From contig NC_054552.1 in NCBI RefSeq assembly GCF_017654505.1, forward strand, positions 32,538,097-32,602,096: a stretch of DNA of 64,000 bases. The letters run 5' to 3'. This document shows positions 1-12,900 of this stretch, in pieces. A model generated the notes under the pieces. That model was given only the letters and a program-made list of their open reading frames with translations. It searched no databases and was not told where the DNA came from. Numbering within the stretch: the first letter of the stretch is position 1; the number at the start of each line of letters is the position of its first letter. The position numbers were made by a program, and so were the translations under genes. This DNA is from Polyodon spathula (taxonomy: Eukaryota > Chordata > Actinopteri > Acipenseriformes > Polyodontidae).

Positions 1-3000
1 GACGGATTAAAAGTTGAATTGTTTCCCTTTGTTACAGCAAGCTAGGCTTTTGAATCTTTAAAGCAGACCGATTTTGGGGTATGCATGCACAAGGCTGAGG
101 TATGGAAGAGGCATACGTTTTTAATGAAGAGGAGAGGGAGGAGAGCCCAGCTGCTCGGCTGCCTCTCGCTTCTCCTGTCTGGAGAGCACAGCACACACCC
201 TCTCACGTGTTCAGCAACGGAAGGAGCTGCTCTCTTAATTCTTACAGTCAATACATTAGGAATGCCTGAGATATACAATAGGGCACTTGTTTTGTTACAG
301 TTAGGCTCCTGTTAACAGGACTCCTCCCTGAAAGAGATGTGGCATCGCAGTGTACCCTGAATGACTGTTAATTAAAATGTAATGCTGTTGGTATTGTGCA
401 CGTGTAGTGGATATACGTAATGCATAATGGCTGCTGCAGCCAGTCAGTTTCAGTGATGATGGGGAAGATCTTCCTGTATATCCAAGAGTCTTTTGACAGG
501 TGATGCTTCTTTATCCGAGACTGCAAGAAGCAGTCTTTAAAGGCTACGGCTCTCTGGGGCCCTCCAGAGAACAGGCTTCAATCAGTAGTTCCAGCCACAA
601 ATATCAAAGCAGCAGCTGAGGCAGCAGTCCTTGAGGGTGTTCTAGTCCAGTATGTGTTGAGATCATGTTAAACTTCTGGCAGGCCGGGCTCGTCCTGTCT
701 GCACATGGTGGCCCTACAAGCCCCTGTGTACTGTATGATGGCGATCACCATTAGGGTGAATAATGTGTAAGGTAGGGTTTATTATTGCATGATTATGATG
801 CGATCACCCGTGGGGGGCAGGCTTGTGACTAACTTGAAAGCCAGGTAGGGTTTCTTGTCGTATGATTAAGATGCAGTCTGGTAATGAGATTGAATTATCT
901 TCCTGACGGGACTGCATTGGAGCAGCTTTGCTGGAAATGGTTTTTGGCAGTCGTTGACTTCATTAAATTTTCTCTTATTTATTTTTTTTCTTTGCATGAT
1001 AATTTATAAAATGCAATGCATACTTTATATACAGTTGCTAATTTAGATGTAATACACAGCCCTGATGCAGACTGCTGGAGGAGAGATGTATGAATGAAAG
1101 AGAAATGCATTTCAAGCAAACTAATCCAGCCGCGCCTGCTAATCGTCTATAAATCGTTATGCATTGTATATTTGTTTCTTCAGGGCTAAAGCTGAAATCC
1201 TGCTGTTGCTCATTTTTCAATCCATTGCATGTTTTAAAGCCATTAAGGGTTGCAGGATCATTTGTTGGATTCACACCATTACCTTCCAATGCCTTTCAGT
1301 AGACAACAAAAATGGAACAAACATGCATTCATATGCGGCTGGCTTCTTTTTTTTTTTGTTTAAGTAAAACATACGCGTTCTGTTAATAGATTTTGCACCG
1401 TATATTACTGGGTGAAAATATGTATGACAAATTTGTTTTTAAAGAAAAATTAATGAAGGTTCATGTGCAAAGCAGTAGGGGTATTTCTGTTCAACATGCG
1501 TTTTTTTTTAAATGTGTTTTTTATTGTAGGCTGTGATCTCCTCTAACACACCTGAGAATAATACTGCTAGCTGAAGAGACTCCTCGACCAGTCTGTCTGC
1601 AAAGAAAATGACAGCAGGTACAGCAGGAATGTCACCCTTACTGCTTGGGCACGTCACAAGCTGGAGATGCAGAGTGGGGCCATTTGTTTGGGCTTGCCGT
1701 TAGTATGGTATCCTTGACTTATCTGTGCAACAAATTGAGTATTTGCATGAAGGCTGCAGGAAGAGGAAGGACTGACCACGCGTTTTGTTAAATGAGACGG
1801 CTGTTGCTGACAGGCAAGGATATGTTTGAAATTCTTTTAACGGTTTGGAGAAGAGAAATATTTTTTTGAAGTTTTATCTGTTCCAGCAAATTCCATTTCA
1901 GTGGAAACTGACGTCTTCTCTTGACCTAATTTAAGCGGTTTGGAGATGATCGTTGTGGGGGATGGAGTGGGCTGGAATGTTCTGCAGGAGTTTTTTTGTC
2001 TTCACGTTTAAAAGTGCTGCAGTCGGCTTAGCTTTCATAATCGGACAGTAATCAAAGGGAGTGACTGACTCAGAATTAGCAGGTATGGCAATTTGTAATA
2101 TGATTTGATTTGATGAAACCTCTTGTTCTTCCCTGCATTCATAACTTTTGGGAGAGATCCAACGTTGAAAACTGCACATCAGCAAGTTGTGCCCGAGCAG
2201 ACCAGAATATATAAAATGATTTGTTACCAGCTCTAGTGAATGGGAATCTGTCTTTTTAACTCCAGTGTTTTTATAGGGCACCTTTTCTGTGTCCCATATT
2301 GAGTGCTCTGAGAGACAGAGCTGTCAGAAGCCAGATTTCTTATCAGCCGCATGCCATGCGGGCTCTGATTGTCTGCCCGACTCGCTGTCTGTCTGCAGAG
2401 TCCCAACCCCTGGGTTGCTTCCACCAAGCCAAGCGTGCTTCAGTAACGTCTTGTATTGTACCAGCATGGATTCTAGTGAGACACAAGAAAGGCCCTGCTG
2501 TGCTGTCACTGTAGCTGTGTTTCTGGAAGGAATTGCAGGAATAATTGGGTCCCTCCAGCAGATCAGTCCCTGTTGCGTGATAATGCTGTTGTTGTTTTCA
2601 AATGTAGATCTATCTCTGCTTTCGTACCTGTAGATTTTAATGTTTTGGTTGAGCTATTTCTGATACAATTCTGTGTTTTTGCTACCTTTCGCACACTATT
2701 TGTGGATTTAGGGGAGTGATGAAATTGTAATTTATTTTTTATTTTTTCATGCCCCCCACTATTTGACAGATATTTCAGTATGCTGGACTGCATCTTGTCC
2801 ATTTCTCGGTCTGGCAGACAAAGCAACCAGTTCCTGCGTAGCTGCCCCAACACGCCCGACGTTAACATTTCATTTGTGTTTATATTTATAATGGATTTTA
2901 TTGATAGTCTGCAATCCATCTCCTTCCTCTCAGTGATGGGAAGATGAGTCGTCTTCTGTTGTATAATATGAAACTTTCACAGATTGGGGAAATCTGTCAA

Positions 3001-6000
3001 GTTTTTACATTTGTGTACTGAAGATACAGTATTGAAGAAAATAATTTTAGGTTTTTTTTTTTTTTTTCACGCATGTACTGTGTTTAAAATTCTTTCCCTG
3101 CACACCCTTCAGTTTGAGTCATGCAGTCAGATATCTGAGGCAGTCTTTGATTAGCAAGTAATATCTTATTCACATCTCTGGATCAAATAGATTTCAAGAG
3201 GTTTTTATTTTTTATTTCCGTTGTCATACTGTATTGCCATCATTGAAAAGATTCTTTGATATGTTACTGGTTTGAGGCTCTTTTACTTTTTAAATCCTTG
3301 TACATTTTTATTTTTATTTTCTGGGGCTGTTTATCATTCCATTTCTGTTTATCTGTGTCTTTGCTGGCAATTTACCACAGCTTCTCTCTGGCATGCCATT
3401 TTCTTATTTGCAGATCCATGCAAGTTCTGATGTTTTGTCTTCAAAGTTTATTCTTTTAGCTATGAAGGCAGTTTGATAGACAGCTACCAAAAACTATATT
3501 TTTAGGATCTCTCCACTCAGCTAATCAGGGAAGCATAATGGCAATGCGGGCAGAGCCCCGAGCCAACGAGAATGCTTGGAAGTCTGGGGGAAGAATTTTG
3601 TTCAGTTGACAGCGTGGCATTGTTCAAACAGTGTGTCTGTATTTGAATGCAAACAAACTTTAAACTAATTAAGAAATCTGGTGCACGGTGGTCAGATATT
3701 GGCTGCTTCATTTGTAGCCATTCGGCAGTTCTCCTGTCTTTTGGGTTTTTAATTTTTTTTTTTTTTACAGGGAGCATTTTTTAAAAATTTGATTTAAATA
3801 CTTATTTTGAGTTTCTAAACAGATTTTTTTTATTTTTTTTATTGTAAGCTAGTGAAAGTTGGAGCCTGTCTGTTATCTTGCTGTGGATGTAAAAATATAT
3901 TTCAGTGCGTCAAACAGCAAAGCTTCAAATCCTATACCAATCCAGAAGTGTACGAGATCCAGGGAAGACAGATTTGTGCTTTTTTTTTTTTTTTTTTTTT
4001 TTTTAATATCTTCCCAATTCCCAAAATTACCTTTTGCTTTGAGTCAGCAGTTGCAATGGGTGGGGGAGGGGGGGGGGGGCTAAATCCTGTTAGTTTGGAT
4101 GCTGCATATTGTCAAGGTTTCTTTTATTTACATTTCCGTAGGCTCACGTATTCTACAGCAACCCCATTTTAGGTGTGATTCACAAATGCCAGCGATTTTG
4201 TATTTCACGGAAGAGATGTCAGATCCTTGATTACAGGTTTGAAAAAACATAGCATATTTTAAAATTGCAAAAGAAATTCTCTAAAGGGTTGTTTAAAAAT
4301 AAATAGAAGAAACACACACACACCACTGACACACGGATCAGCCTGTACAAAGTCCTGTGAAGTAGCTGAGAAAAAGGGTAGCAGTCTGCATTCAGGGAAC
4401 AGGGCTGGGGATCAGTGTATGCAAAGCCGCAGAGGCTGATGGAGTTTACTCACTCTATTGCTGAAAGCGTCTCACAGCCCCATCGTATCTTTTGAAAGTA
4501 CCGTCTGAATTATTAAAGGCGTCTTTGTTCATTAAACTGAGCTTCCAGTGAGCAGATTATATAAAGGGGTGTGGAAGGACTGGAGTGCCATCGGGCAGCA
4601 CTGAGAAGCATTCATCTCCAGCAGGCTCCAGGGCTGGTGTTGACCCAAGTGAAGTACTTTACTGTACAGCCTCTAGAGATTTGCAAGGAAGTGTTTTGTT
4701 GTTGTTGGGTTTTTTTTTTTTTTACTGAAGCTTTCTGTGTGGTGCTGTTCAAGCACATTAGGACTCTTTTATACTGTATTTACATTCATGCCTTTTAAAA
4801 GGTTCGGTTATAACACTTTTTCAGATACTGTGCTGTAAATCACCAACACTTATTTTACATTGCAAATTTAGTTATTGATGTGAGAATTATTTGTCAAACA
4901 CTGGAGCATTTAAAAGTCAACATTACTCAATACCACTGCTGTATGAGGATTCGTGTTAGCAGGTACTGGAAAGTTTTATTGATTTTTATTTCAGTCGTCA
5001 TGAAATATTGGCACAAATTTGTGTATTGAATTATTTCATCATTCAGAATTCTAAGAAGCCTCGATTATGTTGCCTGTTGTACTACTGTACGTGAGTTTAG
5101 TTTAATATACAAAATTTGTATTTATAAAATTGATTAGAAAAAACAATGTTTAAGACTTTTTTTTTTTTAAATATTGAAAACCTAAAGAAACCTTTTTCTG
5201 AAAACATCTGCATTTATAATACTGTCTGTGCTGCAGATGTTGACAGCATGATTCTGGCTGATGTAACTAAACAGTAAAACAAAAGTAGACCATAACACAC
5301 GCACAGAGTTTATTACAGAATTGGATAACTGCAAAGGAGTGTTAGTGTACTTGTACCTTGAGCTGAGGGAGCACAAAGCCACTCTTTCAGAAACGGGGGG
5401 CTGAAACCTTGTTCCAGGAGACCGGGAGACCTAGTCTTGAGACAACTTTGCTTTTATCAAACCCCAAATCTCTCCTGGTGTTCCATGCAGTGGCCTGAAA
5501 CCTAGTCTCCTTAAACCAAGTTCCAATCTTTGTGTTCCCCCAGCTTTATGGAGGTGTTACACATTTGTTTGTTTTTATCTAGGACTGAACGCCAGAGTTT
5601 GTCATCGGCTGGGTCTGACTTGGGTTCTGAATTAGAGGAGGAGGCATTATAAAAACTATCATGATGACAGTTAGAAAGAGAAAGGGTAAAATATACTTTG
5701 GTTTGGAAACCAGTTACAGTACAATAATTCTCAGAACAGTATAACTGCGCTCTCGCTCCAGCAAAGTTCTCATTAAGTTGGGCCCTGTGAAGTTATGGAA
5801 TTGTGCCAGTGTCTTTGCTGGTCACATGAATGTATTCGGAACACAGCTGTTTAATTATCATTCCCTCTAATTGCTCAGCTGCAAAGGGCAGGCAGGCAGG
5901 TCTGTGCCTGTGTTTGCGTTGGGTGTCTATGCTGATAACAATCTACTGTTCCCAGGAAGCTGGAGCCACTGATGCGGCTTGGCGAGATATGAAACGATCC

Positions 6001-9000
6001 CCAATGATTTATAGGGCTGTCTTCAGGAGTTAAAGTCTGATTGTGAAGAGTAAATTGAGTTTTGTGAAGCATGAAATCCCCCTAAAGGAATGGTTACCTA
6101 GCACAGTAACTGCAGCAGAGGAAGCTTTTTTTTTTTTTTTTCTAAGATGCTGCTGCGAGGTGCATTGGATTCTGTAAGTAAGCTAACATCCGCGAGAAGC
6201 ACATTAATAGTGTAAGTAGCTCCGGATCGGGGAGTGTAATCTAACCTTAAATACAGCTTAGAGAAGGTACAAGCTTTGATGCTGCATCAGCTCACATTCT
6301 TTAACATTCATTTCACTGGACCTTTACATTGTCTATTGCTTTCCTATTCATCTTTGTTTAACAGAAGACCTGTGACTCTGCTAGGTAACTGTGCAGGCAA
6401 ATGCTGCATGGAATCCAAGATTAGGACCACATGTGTGTGTAATGAGGGAGCACACAGAGTACAGAATACACCCATGTGTTTTGAAACTCGTTCGTTAACC
6501 AAAATGTAACGTTTACTTCTAATGCTTATGTATTTTTTCTGGATATCGCTAACGGACAGTTTTGTTTCTAACTTGAAATCTACTTCTGAAGCAGTGCGCA
6601 TTCCTCCCTGTACTGCCACGGTTGATGCGGATTTGACTTGTACAGTACTTGATTTGTAACAAGCATATGTGCATTTAAATAGGGGTGAAATTGTATGTTT
6701 CCTGTCGTGGAAATCGGAGCATGTGTTTGGCGTTGGTGTGTTTTCCAATGGCTGGGCTGTTAAAATGCTGGAAGGCATTCAGGGAACGTATCCAGACATG
6801 TAGTCTTGTGGAATCCACATTTTGTAAAGTTTGCCACATCACCAGTAAGCATAGAGTACATTCACAGGGTCTGTTTTTAATTAAGGAATAACCACATTCG
6901 GCTGTTTTAAAACCTACAGGACAAATGTTTAGTGCGTTCATTACTTTCTGCATCACTTTCTGCTTTACTGGGTTTCAATTTAATTTTTTTTGCTTCACAA
7001 TGTAGCTGATGTTGCAGCAGTCTGTCAGTCAGCAGCACATTATCACATATTAAGGTACTGTAGGTACTGAACAACATGGGAGTGATGTAAGGCACTAAGG
7101 GCCAGGTCTGTCAAGGGTTTTACACCAAAATGCAATTCGAAGTGGCTGTATTCTGAACCATTTCTCGTTAGGGAAAATATATGGAGCCTATAAAGTATTG
7201 CGTCATATTGAGACATATTCAATAAATGGCGTTATAAATCTTGGCTCGTTTTGAAATATTGCAGTGTTTTAAAGGCAGTAGTATATACTGTAGTCTACCT
7301 AATGGTTCATTGTACCCCTTCACTTTTTGCCCCGTTTCCAAGCACAGTTTAGCTTGTAGCAGTTTTTTGTTTTCTGCTGCCTGCATGAAGTGTATTCAGG
7401 ATGTTGTCACACAGCTGTCTGCCTGTGCTTTTTATTTTATTATTTTTAGGGTTCCTAAAGTTTTTTTTTTTTTTGCTCCTCCCAGTAATTGAACTTTCCC
7501 AGTAGCATGTGTTTCTCCTAGTACTGTGCTCATTAGGCTGGGGGGGGTGGATATATAAACAAACCTGACTGTCAACACTGAATGTAATGCAACAGTAGTC
7601 TTTCAGGACCAGCTCCAGCGAGGTGAGCTCCTCCCTGCAGGATGCCTGATCATGTGTGAAACCACAGGGACCCCGCAGGCTTCATACATGACAGGGTCAT
7701 TGACACACTCGCACTTGTGCTTGATGTGTGAACGAGTGTAGCACTTCATGTTGCAATAGGTAGCACACAACCTTGGGCAGATACTGTAGCCTGGATGACT
7801 CGTGTTGGCAACTATATTTGTTTAGATCGTGTGGGTGTTTTTTAATTTAATTTTTTTTAAACTTCTGCATTTCATAGTTCATCATTTAAAAATGATCTGT
7901 GCCACGGTGATTTTGGATACTAGATATTAAGTGCTTTACAAGCTTCTACTTTAAGTACTTAATGGAGCATTGCTTACAGTCGGCGCAAGACATTTTTGTG
8001 GAAACTATTTACAGCACGCTGGAAAACCAACCGCCCTTCGCTCAAAGTATGTATCTTAAAGTGGCAGTGCCTGCCAAGAGAATGAAACAGTGAAGCAGGC
8101 CGGCTTCTCTCTCCATTCCCAAAGTGGCGTCACTACTCTCTGTGTTTGTCGATGTAAGCACCACCCTGTTTTTAGGTTTTATTACAGTCTTTTAATTAAA
8201 CCTGTAAAAATGACATAACCGATAACATGCATGATCTATGCAGTGCTATAAAGTTTCAGCTACCCCATTTAACTGCTTTGTCAATAAACCCATTTAATGA
8301 AAGATCAATAGGTTTCATTTGGAGCGTGATTTAACGTCTTTTCTGACAAGGGTTTTTTTTTTCTTTCTCTAGTCATGTTAAATGAGTTGGATTAATGGCT
8401 GGGTGAAGTTTCAACACATTTTTCTTGATGTGTTGTCGTTAGATTAATCATCCTCTTGTGGAATGCATTTTCATTTATCTTTGTTGTAATTATAAGTGTA
8501 TTTCCTTCCATGCAGTTATTGATAAGCTATTTAAAGCCTGCAAATCAATATGTATTGATGTAAATGGTATAATTTACCCTTGGTCAAAATAAATATTGTA
8601 CAAAACAAAAAAGAAATGGTGAAGTGGATCTCTTGTTTCTCTGAAGAGCTGCACAGAAAAGTAACACAGCTGCACTGTGCTGGTGGTCATTAATCTTCTA
8701 TGGTTAATAATAAAAATTCTGCTTTTATTAGGCTTTCGTACTTTTTAAATGATCTGGTCAAAAATAAAAGAAACTGCTATTCCCTCTCTGAAAATCATAC
8801 CGTTCCCTTGTGTCAGTGATATATTAGCTTGTTTCCTAGTTTTATGGTAGATTCAGTAAAGGCATGACTTTATTGCAGGTAATTGTTTATTATCTAACAT
8901 TTACGTAATTTGTATACTAATAACTACATGCATGATAATTACGGTAAATATTAATTTTAATAATAAACAACCTCAATGGGTAAAAGTTAAGTTGAAAGGA

Positions 9001-9395
9001 ATGGAGACACACAGCTGACAGTGTGGATCTCCTTTCATCTATTTGTATTCCACTCTGAACAGAGTGGTGTTTTGAACCCTGTTTGAACAGAATGCTCTGT
9101 GTGCACAGCGTGCCTGTGTTAGGAGTTGGCCACGTGTGCTTGGTCACTGGATCAGTAGACTTTGTACTTCAGTCATACAGTGTTTGTATTTGCAGCCATT
9201 GTATTAAAAGTGCCATGCTGTACAGAGTATTGCTGTGCGAAGTGGTGGTGTAGTCTTCCACACCATTCTAACATTGGTGCAGATGTATGTACAAAATTGC
9301 ATGCAATCACTCGCTGACAAACTTCAAAATATTCTTTACTTGGTTGCACAAAAAAGTGGGACCTATCAAGTTTGTTTTTATGGCTTTAAGGAAGC
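1..9395. other. Non-coding region 5' of GLCE
   Basis: No coding exon is recognised. Its visible content is AT-rich unique DNA, T runs (about 3052-3068 and 25 T at 3980-4004), a G-rich run at 4062-4079, a short CA run at 4313-4323 and the weak candidate exon at 1530-1617. Short open frames on both strands have no recognisable domain and no splice context. It is probably a GLCE leader intron or upstream flank, by position only. Confidence 0.5.
1530..1617 (+). other. Weak candidate non-coding exon upstream of GLCE
   Basis: A pyrimidine-rich tract ending in ttttattgtag (AG at 1528-1529) is followed by 88 nt of mixed composition and the donor CAG|gtacag at 1618. It stands out from the AT-rich surroundings and lies upstream of GLCE on the same strand. 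It has no open frame of note. It could be a leader exon or a chance pairing of splice-like sites. Confidence 0.2.
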
Positions 9396-9705
9396 AGTCT
9401 GTAAAAGACACTGGGGTTTCAGAGGTACTGTCCCGCGGGTGGACTGCAGTCTGTAACAGACACTGGGGTTTCAGAGGTACTGTCCCGCGGGTGGACTGCA
9501 GTCTGTAACAGACACTGGGGTTTCAGAAGTACTGTCCCGCAGGTGGACTGCAGTCTGTAACAGACACTGGGGTTTCAGAGGTACTGTCCCGCAGGTGGAC
9601 TGCAGTCTGTAACAGACACTGGGGTTTCAGAGGTACTGTCCCGCAGGTGGACTGCAGTCTGTAACAGACACTGGGGTTTCAGAGGTACTGTCCTGCAGAT
9701 GGTGC
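9396..9705. repeat. 52-bp minisatellite, six tandem copies
   Basis: Units start at 9396, 9448, 9500, 9552, 9604 and 9656. Each holds the odd palindrome GTCTGTAACAGAC (broken in copy 1) and a CCCGCGGG-type site. That site is intact in copies 1-2, CCCGCAGG in copies 3-5 and CCTGCAGA in copy 6. The array ends about 40 bp before the candidate exon at 9743. Because 52 is not a multiple of three, the open frames across the array are artefacts. Confidence 0.97.
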
Positions 9706-9742
9706 CTGGTTACATGCTTCTCGTATTTCTTCTCTGTTGCAG

Positions 9743-9816
9743 GTTACCAGTGAGGAATGGTGGATCAGACAGCAGGATGAATTAGAGATATTATAAACGT
9801 ACCATTCCAGATTGGG
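9743..9816 (+). other. Candidate non-coding 5'UTR exon of GLCE
   Basis: This is a 74-nt block with a strong acceptor (tttcttctctgttgcag, ending 9742) and a perfect donor (gtaagt at 9817). It lies 7.6 kb upstream of the first coding exon, on the same strand. Human GLCE has, as I recall, two non-coding leader exons before the coding ones. The block has two tiny upstream ORFs: 9757-9780 (7 codons) and 9777-9785 (2 codons), whose stop and start overlap as ATGA. There is no transcript evidence here, so the exon call is inference from splice signals and position. Confidence 0.45.
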
Positions 9817-9872
9817 GTAAGTACTGTAAGAGCGCAGTTGTTGTTGTGATGTGTGTGTGTGTGTTGTTTGTG

Positions 9873-9903
<31 letters not shown>

Positions 9904-12900
9904 AAGAAACCTATTATCTGTTTGTGGGCTAGGTTGTACAGACAGCTAATTCACCCCCACTGCCTCCCTACAGTAAATATTCTTCCCCATCCTGAAACCA
10001 CCACAACGTAATTCGACAAGGCAGTGTCTGTTTGAGAGGGATCCAGGACTGCATGAATTCGGTTGTGCCTGCAGAGGGAGGTTCTGCTGGCTTCAGCTGG
10101 AGCGAGTCTGCCTGTAGCGAGTGCGATTTTGACATTCCCCTTTTTACTACGACTGCGGATATATCTGCTGTTTGCCAGGGTGTGGTCTCCTAAAACAAAA
10201 CCTGTATGGGATCGTCCTGAGTGTAGACGCCCAGGGCAGTCCATGTAGCCTGTTGTGTGGCTATTCCAGCAGTATAAACAGTCATGGTAAATTGTAGACT
10301 TCATACCACACTGTAGCCTGAGCAAATAAGTACAGATGTTGTGGTTGGATTGTGTTCCAGGAGGATTTAACCTTCCAGTGCTGACTCCAGTCCAGAAGTC
10401 TGTGTTCCGTTCCAATTAAAAATGCTTTGTTTTGTACGTGACTGTCCTGTGGGAGTAGAATATTTATGATGTAGTGTGGTTCTGCAGGAACAGAGAATCT
10501 TCTCATGATTGTGTTGTGTTGGTGGTGTTCAAACTGTATTGTTCTTGTGTTTTAATTGTTTTGTGTTTGTGTTTTTTTTTTTAATCATAATTTATACAGT
10601 GCCTTATTAAAAATATGCTTTTATTTGTTTAGTATTGACATGTAAAGGTCATAATTGCAATAAGAAGCAGAATTTGTCGTGGTTGATTATTGCAGAGTGT
10701 AATCCCCCTCAAGTCTTGTAATATTGGAAGCTTGCTAAAAGTCTTTTTCATAATAACGTACCTAATCCCTCAGGACCAGTGATGGATTGGATGAGAGTAT
10801 TAACTTGGAAGCAATTTCCTGCATTCTCTTGTTCTCAAATTGCTTCATATAACATTTGTGCTGTAAGTGTGAATCCTTTTTTTGGTTGAGTTATGAGTAA
10901 AAGACTCTACTTGATTCTGAAAGAGCACCTATCCTGCTAGTGCCTGTACTGGTACCACTAGCTGCCTTCAGTGGGTGTGTGTCCTCGCTCACTGCCATTG
11001 TGCACACAGGTCCAATGCAGTCCATCCAAGTTTAATTATCTTTTTGATGAGAGTGACACTAATTTTTAATTAAGTCTTTTCATTAGGTTTTATATTCTGT
11101 AATGTCTGCTTTCCAAATGTATTCCAGTAGTTTACTTTGGTGAAACACAAGTAAAAACAGATGGCGAGATGGAATTCAGACCTTTTGAGGAATCCTGATG
11201 ATGTTTAATTGATTTATGGCAAACCATCGGTTGTGAATTTTATTTCTGCTTTTTCCAAAAATTCACAAGAGCAGTTCTGTTTGCTGTGATTTGTGCAGTG
11301 GGGGTTGGGGGGACTCCATCTGAGCTGGCCCTTTTATGTCCCTCCCCCCACCCCCATTCAGATATTTCTGGTGTCTTGCCTGTCCTACAGTCTCAAGCTA
11401 TTCCTGTGTGTTCGGTGTATATGCCCATCAATAATTAACTTCAGCCTCCGACAACACTGAAGCTGTCATGGAAACGGGGGGGCGAAGGGGGAGAGAAGAG
11501 CCCTAAGGGCCTGACTGGAAAATAGAGGGTCCTGAAAGGGGAGCGAAAGCAAAAGGAAGAAAGCTAGATGAGTCCAATGCGATGGGATGCAGAATAAGTT
11601 GGGGAAAGGGAAGAAAAGCACTACCATATAAATGATATGGGGAGATAAGGATGCCCAGAGGGAGTAAAACCTCTCGATTTTAGTTTTTATTATCGTGTCA
11701 GTCCTACAGGAGTGGTGTTTCTGTGCTGGGTGATCGTATGCTCACACAAGTACAGCATTTCCATCACCCTTCCTTAACGTCATACAGCAGCGTCTCACAA
11801 ACAGTTTTGATCCTGAAATTATAAGCCATTTTACATGCTTCCATAATTCTCTACCTGAATGGATAAACGTTCATTTCTTCCAGGTGCATTTGGGTAAGGC
11901 CGCATGGGTTGTGATTGAGATTGAGAATTCAGTTTTGATACTTTAATGAATTCGTTCTCAACCAAGCATAAGCATGTACTGCAGTCAGTCTTTTCCAGTA
12001 CGGTCAAACAAGAGAACATCTGATAGTGTATTCATAATAAATACAGCACAGACAGGTTTGAATGGGTTAGTGATGGTCAAATGTGGGCTCAGGAGGCTTA
12101 CGGTTAAACATGAGTTTCCATGCAAATTCCTGTTATGCGCTCTGCTCTGCACGCTGTGGGGTCAGCGAGGGGAGATAACTGAAGGATCTCAAGGATGCTC
12201 AAGTTAATTGCATGTACGTAGGTAACGTTTTTCTCTCAAAAAAAATGTGAAGAATTGTATTCCAACGGCAGGCTGTCTGGAGTTATTTTAAATGTTTGTT
12301 CCCAGCAGAGATCAGCAAGTTGCTCCTGGCTGGCAATCTTGCTCTGCAAAGATGCTGCGATTTTTGTTTTTTGTTTTTCAAGTGTATGGATCAGGTTTTT
12401 AAAAATGAAAACATGAACCTGGACAAACAAAGCAGACAAACCAAGGCATTGGCGTAACCGATTGGAGGGGGGGGCAACATTTAAAAAAATTAAATAAAAA
12501 GCCTGTCCAGTTGTCTTCAGTGTCCCGTCCCGTCCCCCTTTTTTGTTTTTTTCCTAAAGACCTGAAATGTCTTGCACGCTATTGAAAGGTTACCATGGTT
12601 GATCTTTCTATCTTCATTGCTCTGGATTCTGCTCCAGCAAGCATGTACAATAACAATCACTCAAGTGTGCAATAGTGAAGGGAAAATGTTATTAAGCATT
12701 TGTCAGCAGCTGCCATCGGTTTGAAGTTATTGTTTGTGCCATTAGCGAGGATTTTAATAACTGAACCCATCTGGAGATTGAGCACATTTATTGGACCATA
12801 CTCTAAATGAGCTTGTAATTATGACAGCAATTTTCACCAAGGCTGCTTCCTCCCACTGTAGCGTGCCAGTGCAGTTGGTAAGTGTGGTAGCCAAAAGGAG

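Noticed and set aside
5385..5540. Possible degenerate repeat with CTGAAACCT and CCTAGTCT motifs
   Set aside because: The repeats are short and imperfect, with no clear termini or target duplication, so no element could be defined.
6344..6778. 144-codon open frame on the - strand
   Set aside because: No domain, no start context and no splice evidence.
9235..9508. Open frames across the 52-bp tandem array
   Set aside because: The unit length is not a multiple of three, so each frame breaks down and the peptides are artefacts.
9951..10415. 154-codon open frame on the - strand
   Set aside because: No recognisable domain, low-complexity mixture of residues, no splice partners, and antisense to the probable GLCE leader intron.
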